Part shown: positions 24,241-32,746 of the stretch, one piece after another
Numbering within the stretch: the stretch's first letter is position 1
Layout: the number at the start of each line of letters is the position of its first letter
Origin: UBA2988 sp965237965
GTDB taxonomy: Bacteria > Gemmatimonadota > Gemmatimonadetes > Longimicrobiales > Gaopeijiaceae
NCBI GenBank assembly: GCA_965237965.1
Contig: CBDEGT010000003.1
Location: 868,001-932,000 of the forward strand
Direction of reading: 5' to 3'
Length of the DNA stretch: 64,000 bases
Position numbers and translations under genes: made by a program
The notes under the pieces: model-generated
What the model was told of the DNA's origin: nothing
Databases searched by the model: none
Seen by the model: the letters and a program-made list of their open reading frames with translations, nothing else

Positions 24241-24335
24241 GCACTGCTCGCTGATCCCTAGCTGGCGCGCCCCCTCACCCACCGTCGTTGGAGAATTCCG
24301 ACACCGCATCGAATCCTTCTCAACGCCGTCGCGTG

Positions 24336-26252
24336 TTAGTTACCCGGCCGAAGCTGCAGGCGCTGAGCTGTCACACTCTCGATCTTTTCACGGGAATAGA
24401 AGGCCGGGAACACCTTGTCGTTGGCCCAGAGATCGAAGAGGTTGGCGTAGAAGGGGCTGTCGGGATCACCTACCTGGCCGGGCGTGTTCATGCCTAGCGT
24501 CTGGTCCCAGTCCCGGGTGTCAACGAAGATCCGGAATGAGGCGCCGCTGGTTTGGTTGTCCCCGTTCCCTGTGTTTCCCACGGTGTAGCCGTGTCCGCCC
24601 CTGGGCACAGGTCCCACGTCAAGGCGGGCCCGGCTTGCAGCATCTACAGCGGGTGAGAGGGGATGGCGGATCGTGGCGTGCTTGTAGTCCGCCTGCCCGT
24701 AGACCCAATCGTCCATGTTCCGACCGAGTTTCTGCCGCAGATCGTCCACGGCCTGCTCCAACGTGCTGAGAAGCAGCATGTCCCGGCTCTGGATCGGGTC
24801 CTGTCCGAAGGCTCCATCGGGAGACAACAAGAGGTCTATGGTGGTCTTCATTCCAAGTCCGACATAGTCCCGGACTTCGGGCGGAACTTTGATGGCCTCC
24901 ACGTTGTCGAGTAGTAGGCGTTCGAAAGCGACGTAAATGCCCGCCGCCACCGAGTTCTTGTCCAGGACATGATCCCAATCGAGAAGGCGGCTGCGTGCTT
25001 CTTCTACCCGCGGGTCGTCTGCGTTCAGGTTGGTGAGGAGTGGCACCAACGTGCGTGCTGGGATGGACAGGTAATCGTGCTGGAGCCGGACCATGTCCAT
25101 AAGGTTGAACTTCCGTCCTGAGCTCAAGACCTCGCTTGCTCGAGCCCACCGATACGGATCCGTCCAGGTGTACCCGATGGCTTCCATGTAAGGGAAGTCC
25201 GGAGACGTGTAGTTGCTGTTGGAGGTTTCGATGAACCCCCGAGTGGGGTTGAATTCATGGGGCTTGGCCTTGATTGGTAGGTAGCCGTCCCACTCATAGC
25301 GTCCGTCCCCAGCTACAGGCACCATGCCGCTGAAGTTTCTGCGGATGGGGGCGATGCCTACGCTTTGCCAGCCGATGTTCCCATCGCGGTCAGCCCAGAC
25401 CATGTTCTCGCCCGGGATGTTGCTGTAACTGCACGCTTCACGGAATTCTTCCCAGCTCCGGGCCTGGTCCATTCGAAGCGAAGCCAAGTAAGGAGCGCCC
25501 CCCACTTCCATCCAGGCGGCCCGCACCGCATAGGCCAATTCCTTCTCGGAGTCCTCGAAGACGACCGGACCGTGGCGGGTATATTTGAGCTCCACGGTCA
25601 CCGGGTTCGAGTCCTTGACCAGGACGGTTTCCTCGACGACCTCCATGTCCTCCCAGCGTCCCTGATACCAGTACTGATTCGGAGCATTCGGATTGGTACG
25701 GTACACATAAAGGTCCTCGCCGTCCGTGCGGAAAACGGTGAGTCCCCAGGCCCCATACCCGTTGTGGCCTATGGACACGCCCGGGATCTCTGGCTCTCCC
25801 GCGCCGATGACGTTCCAGCCCGGACCGACGAGATGCACCCAGTACCTGAGCGACGGCACACCCTGGGCTCGGTGAGGATCGTTCACCATGAACGGATAAC
25901 CGTCTTGGGTCAGCTCGCCGCTCACGACCCAGTTGTTGCTTCCGATGTTGTCCCGGTCGTTCCGCAGGAGCTGCTCCTCCTCAGCGGCAAGTTTTGCAGC
26001 CAGCCGGGTGTAGTTCTCCTCGTCGCTTCGGAGCTCTGCTGCTACGATGTCACGGGGCTGAAAATCGATGCGCTCTCGAAACGCATCGTAGACGCCGAGG
26101 ACATCGTTCTCGATCAGAGACTGGGAGTCGATGGCATCGTCCAACTCAAGGTTGGGCTCGTGGGGGTGGAAGTACCGCAGTTCTTTAAGCGCCTTTCCTC
26201 CGATCTCGCATACCGCCCGGCCCGTGTTCAGCTCTCGGCCGATATTCCCTAG
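24336..26252 (-). pseudogene. penicillin acylase family hydrolase, main (3') part
   Basis: Ntn-hydrolase of the penicillin amidase family. The autocleavage site and catalytic Ser are at NIGSNNWVVSG. The beta-chain is complete: DPHRAQGVPSLRYWVHLVGP, HNGYGAWGLTVF, TRHGPVVF, VWADRDGNIGWQSVG, FIETSNSNYTSPDFP, and GGHGYTVGNTGNGDNQTSGASFR near the end. An IS5-group element separates it from the remains of the alpha-chain at 27455-27640. Both halves are in the right order and orientation with matching protein context (HQGLLG | NIGREL), so this was one gene. Confidence 0.85.
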
Positions 26253-27454
26253 GGAAGCTCTGAGCAAGGCCCTTCTGGGGGCGGTGCGAGACGGAGGGAG
26301 CCGGTTTCAGCGGTCTTGGGGGCGATGACGGGCTGAAAACGCGCCCAACCGGCATGTTCTGGCCGATGATCCCCTCGTTGCGCCCCGCGTGGGCGGATGT
26401 TTCCCGCGCCGGCCGCTCACGCCGTCGAATAGCGGCCCGCCACAAGCAGGTTCGCGAAGCCCAGGAGCAGCGCGATCCGTTCCATGTTCTTGGCCAGCCC
26501 GCGGTAGCGAACCTTCCGGTAACCGAAGCGGCGCTTCACATACAGGAACGGGTGCTCCACCTTTGCCCGCACCGAGGCCTTGTCCCGCTCGCGCAGCCAC
26601 CGCGCCCCGCCCTGCTCCAGGAGCCGCCGCCGCCCCGGTCTCATCGCCACATGCCACTGCACCGGACGGCCTCCCGTGTCCACCCACTTCTCGATCCCCC
26701 GGTAGCCCGCGTCCGCCCACACCTCCTCCTCGCCGCCGTGAAGCAACGCCCCCGCCTCCCGAAGATCGTGCGTGTTCGCCGGCGTCGCCCGCACGCCATG
26801 CACCAGTCCCGTCTCCGCGTCCACCCCGATGTGCGCCTTCATCCCGAAGTGCCACTCGTTGCCCTTCCTCGTCTGATGCATCTCCGGATCCCGCGCCCCC
26901 TCCCGGTTCTTCGTCGATGACGGCGCCGCGATGATGCTCGCGTCCACGATCGTCCCCGCCCGCACCCGGTAGCCCCGCTCCGCCAGGTGCGCGTTGATCT
27001 CCTCGAACAAACCACGCCCCAGCCTGTGCCGCTCCAGCAGGTGCCGAAAGTTCAGAATCGTCGTCTCGTCCGGCAGCGGACCCGTCAAACGCAGCCCCGC
27101 GAACCGCCGCACCGACTCGATCTCGTACAGCATGTCCTCCATCCCCGGGTCGCTCAGGTTGTAGAACAGCTGCACGCAGTGAATCCTCAGCATCGCCGCC
27201 AACGGGTACGGCTGCCGCCCCCGCCCCGCCTTCGGATACAACGGCCGAATCCGCGCCTCCAGACGCTCCCACGGAATCAGCGCCTCCATCCGCTCCAGAA
27301 ACAGCTCCCGCCGCGTCCGCCGCTTCTTCCCCTCGTACTCCACATCCGCGAACGTCACCTGCTCCATCGTCCGCCTCCCCGATCGTCCCGCTCAGCCCTT
27401 GAACTCCCGCCCCGTAAATCTAATGTCCCAGGGACCGACTTATTCAGAGTATTC
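26253..27454 (-). mobile_element. IS5-group insertion sequence inside the acylase gene
   Basis: About 1202 bp. Ends GGAAGCTCTGAGCAAGGC and, on the complement, GAATACTCTGAATAAGTC, matching at 19 of 30 positions without gaps. The target duplication is CTAG (26249-26252 and 27455-27458), which fits the YTAR preference of IS5. Single copy in the window. Confidence 0.88.
26417..27367 (-). CDS. IS5-group transposase
   Basis: 316-aa DDE transposase with a full set of IS5-group motifs: TRRELFLERMEALIPW, YPLAAMLRIHCVQLFYNLSDP, LPDETTILNFRHLLE, TIVDASIIAAPSSTKN (first Asp), EMHQTRKGNEWHFGMKAHIGVD, VWADAGYRG (second Asp) and VEHPFLYVKRRFGYRKVRYRG (Glu region). Single frame, standard length, apparently intact. 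Long open frames on the other strand are shadows of its GC-rich codons. Confidence 0.92.
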   Translation of the reverse strand: MEQVTFADVEYEGKKRRTRRELFLERMEALIPWERLEARIRPLYPKAGRGRQPYPLAAMLRIHCVQLFYNLSDPGMEDMLYEIESVRRFAGLRLTGPLPDETTILNFRHLLERHRLGRGLFEEINAHLAERGYRVRAGTIVDASIIAAPSSTKNREGARDPEMHQTRKGNEWHFGMKAHIGVDAETGLVHGVRATPANTHDLREAGALLHGGEEEVWADAGYRGIEKWVDTGGRPVQWHVAMRPGRRRLLEQGGARWLRERDKASVRAKVEHPFLYVKRRFGYRKVRYRGLAKNMERIALLLGFANLLVAGRYSTA

Positions 27455-27640
27455 CTAGCAGTCCTTGGTGGCGGGAGATCACGACCTCCGGTGTCCATGG
27501 CTTAGGGCGGATGCCGAGGAGGCGGCCCGGCAGGGGCAGATTATCTGGACTTCTGAGTGCCTCCGCGATGTAGGCGTTCACGCCGTCAACATAGGCGGGG
27601 ATGATCTCGTCTCCCCGAGGGTGGTAATGCCGCATTTTGG
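27455..27640 (-). pseudogene. penicillin acylase family hydrolase, alpha-chain fragment
   Basis: RHYHPRGDEIIPAYVDGVNAYIAEA, then LPLPGRLLGIRPKPWTPEVV and the HQGLLG that meets the IS5 insertion. This is the middle of the alpha-chain. Signal peptide and first ~100 residues are missing: upstream of about 27640 the frame meets a stop and unrelated DNA. The gene was thus damaged at least twice. Bases 27641-27786 show nothing else. Confidence 0.75.
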
Positions 27641-27786
27641 TGGGCCGCCCAGCAGTATCGCATTGAGGAGGTCACAGGGTTGTGAAGGTCGGCCCAAATC
27701 ACACATTGTCATGCGACACGCGGTATTTCTTGGTACTAGGCCTGAAGCTATAGCTGGTTGGGAAGTGCGAGTCGTGGGGATTGTGA

Positions 27787-28149
27787 CTCGACCACGCCGT
27801 GCGGGTGAAGGTCAGCGGCGCCTTTCGCCTCGGCATCGACGAAGCGACGCCCCTGGCTCTCTTGGTGAGCGAACTGATCACAAACTCTCTCGAACATGCT
27901 TTTCCGGGCGACGTCGCCGGCACGATCAAGATCGAGTTGCACGTGGCCGAGGGCGGAGCGCGGGAGCTGATCGTGGCAGATGACGGGGTGGGGATGACCG
28001 ACGGAACTCGGCACGGCCGGAGTTCTCCTGGGCTCCGGTTGGTTGCCCGCCGGGCCGAGCAGTTGCTGGGCTCAATTCAACGACTGGACGCCGCCCCAGG
28101 CACGTCCTTCCTTATCAGTATTCCCCCAACATCGAAGAAGGTAGCGTGA
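27787..28149 (+). pseudogene. histidine kinase ATPase domain, 5'-truncated
   Basis: Only the C-terminal catalytic domain of a HisKA_2/HWE-like kinase remains: N box LLVSELITNSLEHAFPG, G1 LIVADDGVGM, G2-like LRLVARRAEQLLGS and GTSFLISIP. A stop at 27784 and loss of the sensor and His-box show truncation. It overlaps the response regulator by 4 bp, so the two were a two-component operon. Confidence 0.75.
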
Positions 28150-28769
28150 GCGAACCGATCGCGATTCTCGTCGTCGAAGACGAGGCCATCATCGCCATGG
28201 AGCTTGAATCCTCGCTCCTGAAGTGGGGCTTCACCGTCGTGGGTACGGCTACCGACGGCGCTGGGGCTCTCGCCATGGCAGACGCGAATCGCGTGGACCT
28301 GGTCATCATGGATATCCGCCTCAATGGTAAACCAGACGGCATCGATCTGGCCGGGCAGTTGCGGTCGAGGTTCGATGTTGGGGTGATTTATCGAACGGCA
28401 TTCGTAGACGATGAGCTGATCGAGCGGGCCCGCGCAACGCGACCCTTGGGCTACCTGTTAAAGCCGAGTTCTGAGAATGCGTTGCGCGTCTGCCTCGAGA
28501 TGGCGCTGGCCAAGCGCAGGGACGAGCAGGAATTGTCGCACCATCGTGAGCGCTTGGAGACGACAGTCGCAGAGTTGCAGACGGCGCTGGAGAGGGTCAA
28601 ACTGCTCAGCGGCCTGCTCCCTATTTGCGCTGGCTGCAAGAAGATCCGTGATGACAAGGACCATTGGGAACAGGTAGAAGTCTACATGCGAGATCACTCC
28701 GAAGCAGAGTTCACCCATTCGATCTGTCCCGACTGCTCGATGCGGCTTTACGGCATGGATCTCGAGTAG
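28146..28769 (+). CDS. response regulator with C-terminal cysteine-rich output domain
   Basis: 207 aa. Receiver about 1-125 with acidic pocket (VVEDEA), phospho-acceptor Asp in VIMDIRLNG, and LLKPSS lysine. Usual VIYLTA is changed to VIYRTA. A coiled linker (LSHHRERLETTVAELQTALERV) leads to LLPICAGCKKIRDDKDHWEQVEVY...FTHSICPDC, a small Cys-pair module often found at the end of PAS/receiver proteins. No DNA-binding domain. Its kinase partner is the broken gene just upstream, so it may be orphaned. Confidence 0.88.
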   Translation: MSEPIAILVVEDEAIIAMELESSLLKWGFTVVGTATDGAGALAMADANRVDLVIMDIRLNGKPDGIDLAGQLRSRFDVGVIYRTAFVDDELIERARATRPLGYLLKPSSENALRVCLEMALAKRRDEQELSHHRERLETTVAELQTALERVKLLSGLLPICAGCKKIRDDKDHWEQVEVYMRDHSEAEFTHSICPDCSMRLYGMDLE

Positions 28770-28832
28770 AAGGCGACGGTCTACCTGGCCGATGACCTGA
28801 AGCACGAGCGGAAGATCGCGCTCAAAGTGCTC
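28770..28832 (+). pseudogene. kinase fragment 4 (beta3 region) fused in frame before the amidase
   Basis: Reads ATVYLADDLKHERKIALKVL, the kinase N-lobe from beta2 to the catalytic lysine, with neither the leader nor the P-loop. The frame stays open through to the amidase start at 28905 and shares its phase. It begins right after the response-regulator stop. Confidence 0.7.
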
Positions 28833-28904
28833 GTGCAGCTGCTTTGGCTTCGCTGTCTTGTCTGGATAGCGGTAGGTCAGTCCCTCGACACCATTGGAGC
28901 CGAG

Positions 28905-30689
28905 ATGGAATCCCTAACCAGCACCCGCCGGCGGTTCCTAGCATACTTCTCGGGTGTCGGCCTCACGTCGACGCTTCTCCCAGGTGCACTGTGGGCCGAG
29001 GTGCAGGCTCAACAGGCTCGTGAGGTGACGGCCGCCATGATCCTCCAGGCGGGGCGAGTCTCTGGTCTGGAACTGACGGAGGAGCAGGCCGAGGAGATCG
29101 CAGAAGGCGTTAACAGCAACATCGCCGGTTACGAGGAGCTTCACGAGTACCAACTCGATAACAGCGTAGCGCCACCCATCTACTTCAGCCCTATCGTGCC
29201 CGGTACGGAGATCGACCGGACCGAGCGACCGTTCCGCATGAGCTCGGCCGCTGGCCTACAGCGGCCCTCCGACCTCGAGGAAGTGACGTTCTGGCCGTTG
29301 ACGGCGCTCGCCGAGCTCATCCGCACCCGCCAGGTCACGTCCGTCGAGCTGACCCAGATGTACCTGCAGCGCCTGAGGCGCTACAACCCTACGTACAACA
29401 ACGTCGTGACTTTCCTCGATGACCTCGCGATGACCGAGGCCGAGCGTGCCGACGCCGAGATCCGGAATGGGCGTTACCGGGGTCCGCTGCATGGGATCCC
29501 GTGGGGCGCCAAGGACATCCTCGCTGTACGGGGCTACCCGACCACTTGGGGCTCCGACGCGTTCCGGGACCAGGTCACCGAGCACGAAGCCACGGTCGTG
29601 AGACTGCTCCGTGAGGCCGGGGCCGTCCTGATCGCGAAGCTGACGACGGGTGAGCTCGCCCGGGGAGACCGGTGGTTTGGAGGCAGGACGCGCAATCCGT
29701 GGAACCCGAACTACGGCTCATCGGGGTCTTCGGCAGGTCCTGGCTCGGCCACGGTCGCGGGGTGTGTGGCCTTCGCGATCGGAACGGAGACCAGCGGGTC
29801 GATTCTCAGTCCCTCGGTGGCGTGCGGCGCCACGGGCCTGCGGCCGACGTACGGACGCGTCAGCCGCTCCGGTGCGATGACGCTCCGCTGGACCGGAGAC
29901 CGCCTGGGTCCGATGTGCCGGACGGTGGAGGACTGCGCCCTCGTCTTTAAAGCGATCGCGCGCCCCGATGAGCTGGACCCGAGCGTGCTCGACATCCCCT
30001 TCAACTGGGACGTCGACCAGGATCCGGGGCAGTACCGAGTAGCCTACTTCCGTGACGCCTTCGAAGACGACCCCGACAAGGGCGCGGACTGGGTCGAAAA
30101 CGATCGGCGCGCCCTGGAACGACTGCGCGCGATTGGCTTCACCCTTCACGCGATGGACGTTCCTCTGAGGGATTTCTCGACGACCGGACTCGGCGCCCTC
30201 ACTGCGGAGTCGGCCGCTGCGTTCGACGATTTTCTCCGTTCTGGCCGTGAAGAAGAACTTGTCAGGCCGGATCGGGTGGCGAGCTGGCGGGTGAACCAGC
30301 TTGCTCCTGCCGTAGCGTATCTGCAGGCACAGCGCGTGCGCGGCATCATGATGCGGCAGCTCTTTGATGCCATGGGAGACTTCGACGTCTGGGTAGCCCC
30401 CTATTCGGACAGGCGGTCAAGGATGGCGGAGCCACCGCCAGCGCCTGAGGACGGCGGCGGAGCGAGGAGCGGTCCTGAGCGCCCACCCGCTAGGTCTCAG
30501 TTTTTCAATCTTGCCAACCACGCTTGCTACCCCGCGGTGGCTGTCCGTAATGGGTTCGGCACGGACGGACTTCCGACCGGCATGCTCTTCGTGGGCAAGC
30601 CGTTCAGTGAGACCAAGATCCTCTCAGTCGCCAGAGTCTACCAAGAATCGACAGACTTCCACCGCCGCACTCCGAACCTGGAAACGTAA
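28905..30689 (+). CDS. Tat-exported amidase (amidase-signature family)
   Basis: 594 aa. Twin-arginine signal TRRRFLAYFSGVG, cleavage about residue 35. After a helical pro-region (~40-110) comes the amidase-signature hydrolase: catalytic Lys in PWGAKDI, cis-Ser in GSSGSSAGPGS, nucleophile Ser in IGTETSGSI, then GLRPTYGRVSRSGAM and DRLGPMCRTVED. Typical substrates are small amides; the real one cannot be told. ATG 28905 is chosen because the Tat motif follows it; the open frame extends upstream into kinase fragment 4. Intact. Confidence 0.88.
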   Translation: MESLTSTRRRFLAYFSGVGLTSTLLPGALWAEVQAQQAREVTAAMILQAGRVSGLELTEEQAEEIAEGVNSNIAGYEELHEYQLDNSVAPPIYFSPIVPGTEIDRTERPFRMSSAAGLQRPSDLEEVTFWPLTALAELIRTRQVTSVELTQMYLQRLRRYNPTYNNVVTFLDDLAMTEAERADAEIRNGRYRGPLHGIPWGAKDILAVRGYPTTWGSDAFRDQVTEHEATVVRLLREAGAVLIAKLTTGELARGDRWFGGRTRNPWNPNYGSSGSSAGPGSATVAGCVAFAIGTETSGSILSPSVACGATGLRPTYGRVSRSGAMTLRWTGDRLGPMCRTVEDCALVFKAIARPDELDPSVLDIPFNWDVDQDPGQYRVAYFRDAFEDDPDKGADWVENDRRALERLRAIGFTLHAMDVPLRDFSTTGLGALTAESAAAFDDFLRSGREEELVRPDRVASWRVNQLAPAVAYLQAQRVRGIMMRQLFDAMGDFDVWVAPYSDRRSRMAEPPPAPEDGGGARSGPERPPARSQFFNLANHACYPAVAVRNGFGTDGLPTGMLFVGKPFSETKILSVARVYQESTDFHRRTPNLET

Positions 30690-30716
30690 GCTGAGAGGCT
30701 GCATCCGGCCGTTCTT

Positions 30717-30773
30717 ATGACCGACCCCGTCACCCGCATGAACGCGGCCCTCGTAGGCCGCTACCGCGAGTGA
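30717..30773 (+). pseudogene. kinase 5' fragment 5 (leader only)
   Basis: MTDPVTRMNAALVGRYRE then stop TGA, on the plus strand 27 bp after the amidase. It is the bare 18-codon leader with its start codon. No kinase sequence follows. Confidence 0.65.
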
Positions 30774-30829
30774 GCCAGCGGACGCGATCGTAGGAATCCC
30801 GGCACCGAACACCACGGCCTCAATGGCTA

Positions 30830-30925
30830 GTCGCGCGAAGTCGCGCCGGAGTTCGTCCAGGGAGCCACCATAGAATGTGATGGTGTCCCGAACGCCTTCC
30901 ACACGGCCGGCGAAGTCGCTCTATA
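30830..30925 (-). pseudogene. HicB-like antitoxin fragment
   Basis: FAGRVEGVRDTITFYGGSLDELRRDFARL matches the HicB core, where a strand RDxITFxG is followed by S-x-x-E-L-xx-x-F. Stops lie upstream and no HicA partner is seen. A decayed remnant at best. Confidence 0.35.
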
Positions 30926-31030
30926 CTTCTTCGCAGTAGTCTCGAGCGCGTTTTGGAATCTCCGGATCCTCGTACGGTACGACCGAAGATCCTCCGGTAG
31001 ACGATGAGGGCCCTGTGCCAGATTTGCTGC

Positions 31031-32023
31031 ATGCATGACGTCGCCGCCGATTTGCTGATCCTGCTGGCTGGCATCTGGCTGGTCGCGGTCACCCGCGCCC
31101 GCTGGGGCTGCCCACGATCATGGGCGAGCTCATAGTCGGCGTGCTGGTGGGACCCGCGGTCTTCGGCCTCATCGAGCCCAGTGAGGCGATCAGGCTCCTG
31201 GCCGACATCGGGATCTTCTTCCTCATGTTCCACGCCGGCGTAGAGACACAGCCCACCGAATTCTTTGATGCTCTGAAGCGCTCGCTCGGGGTTGCCGTGG
31301 TGGGTGCGATCGTGCCGTTCGGGGTCAGCTTCGGGGTGGCAACCGCGTTCGGACTGGACCCGGTGGGGTCGGTTCGCGTACCCACGCTTCACGCTGCCCT
31401 TCCGAAATGAGGGAGGCAAAGGCTTCACCTTCGTGCTCTTCTTGGCCATCGCCGCGGGCCTGTTCGCCTAGGCCATTGGGCTGCACATGATCCTGGGGGC
31501 CTACCTGGCCGGATTGTTCTTCGAGGAGAAGGTGGCGCACCCGAATCTCGTCCGTGTCGTGGCGGATCGCTCCTACGGGATCGCTTACTCGTTCCTCGGA
31601 CCGATCTTCTTCATGTCGCTTGGCTTCTCCATCACCTTCGACATCAGCCCTTCGGGTGTAGCGTTCCTGGTACTGCTGACCACGGCGGTGATCGTCGGTC
31701 AGATCGCGAGCGCGGGGAGCATGGCGCTGCGCATGGGGTTGTCGGCGCGGGAAGCTCTTACCGTAGGCGTGGGCATGTGCGGGCGTGCCGAGTTGGCCAT
31801 GATCCTCGCCTCGCTGGCTCTGACCCAGGGCGCCGTCGACCCGCCCATCTTCTCGGTGCTGATCTTTACCATGTTCGTTCTGAACCTGTTCACGCCGCTC
31901 GCACTGAAGGGCTGCTCGGTACTGCTCGAGGGCAGGGCAACGCATCTCGAGGGAGGTGCCCTCGGTGTACTGCTTTCGGACAAGTTCGGCGCTCCTCCAA
32001 CGGAACGGGAACCACGACCATAG
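31031..32023 (+). pseudogene. CPA2-type cation/proton antiporter, multiply broken
   Basis: Remains of a monovalent cation:proton antiporter-2. ATG 31031 reads DVAADLLILLAGIWLVAV; a frameshift near 31100 moves to LPTIMGELIVGVLVGPAVFG, then FFLMFHAGVE. After AFGLDPVGS about 100 residues are missing and the frame ends at 31410. The C-terminal half resumes (FTFVLFLAIAAGLFA), hits an in-frame TAG at ~31470 where relatives have Glu (LFAEAIGLHM), then runs FFEEKVAHP to the stop. At least three lesions, so not one sequencing error. An intact antiporter of the same superfamily lies 0.7 kb downstream. Confidence 0.82.
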
Positions 32024-32185
32024 ACATGCACTTCAGATCAGCAATCCGCGAGCAGAAGGAGATCCGGATTCTTCGTGGGGCTTCCGCGGCGTTCATTCGG
32101 GGCTCTACGACTGGTGCCATCTACGTGCAGACCCGGTCCGGTTCCGACGAGAGGTAATCTTCTTCGTCGGGCTCACGCAGGCTCG

Positions 32186-32440
32186 CTATTCCGGCTTGGA
32201 CCCGCAGTCGAAATCCCCATCCCACCTACGCACTCTTCCCACCGTAGGTATGTAGCGCCGCGTAGAAGCGGCTCGGGCCTTGCTGTCTCCACTCCTGTTG
32301 CTCCCCCACCAGAAGAGGCTGATGCCGCCGAGAAGAGGGAGCACTGGCCAGGGTGGTGCTCCGTAGAGCGCAACGGCGAGCGACATTCCGACGATGGGGA
32401 GCACGAGAGAAACTGTCTTGCGGGAAGTGTCCTGAAACAT
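32186..32440 (-). CDS. hypothetical small membrane protein
   Basis: 84 aa from ATG 32440 with a GGGG-type site upstream. Two short helices (VSLVLPIVGMSLAVALY; WPVLPLLGGISLFWWG) and a basic tail. Part of the tail is translated from the 34-bp palindromic repeat, which argues for a chance frame or a recently altered C-terminus. No family recognised. The rest of 32024-32746 shows no other supported gene. Confidence 0.3.
   Translation of the reverse strand: MFQDTSRKTVSLVLPIVGMSLAVALYGAPPWPVLPLLGGISLFWWGSNRSGDSKARAASTRRYIPTVGRVRRWDGDFDCGSKPE
32221..32254. repeat. 34-bp palindromic repeat, copy 2
   Basis: Second copy of the repeat at 19400-19433. Here the arms are a perfect CCTACG / CGTAGG pair; the changes between copies keep or improve pairing. 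REP-like. Confidence 0.55.
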
Positions 32441-32746
32441 GATCGCCCCGTCCTGTTGAAGCCGTTGGCCCTCCCCTGCGGAGAGGACCAGCCGTTTGAC
32501 GTCCTCATTTGTAAGAACGTTACACCGGCTACGTCTTGCACATGTGATCGCGCCCGAGCAAGCCACGGTCGGGATGCAATCTGGCTCCGAGGATCCCCTG
32601 GCGTCGCGAGCCAGGCGTCGAGGTAACGCTTACTTCCATGGATGCTACGCGCCGGTTCCGCCACGCTTGTATGTTGTGCTCCGGATCTGGATCGATGACG
32701 CTCGGAATGTCGGAAGGGTCGCTCTCGACCCTCTTCCAGGAGTGAT

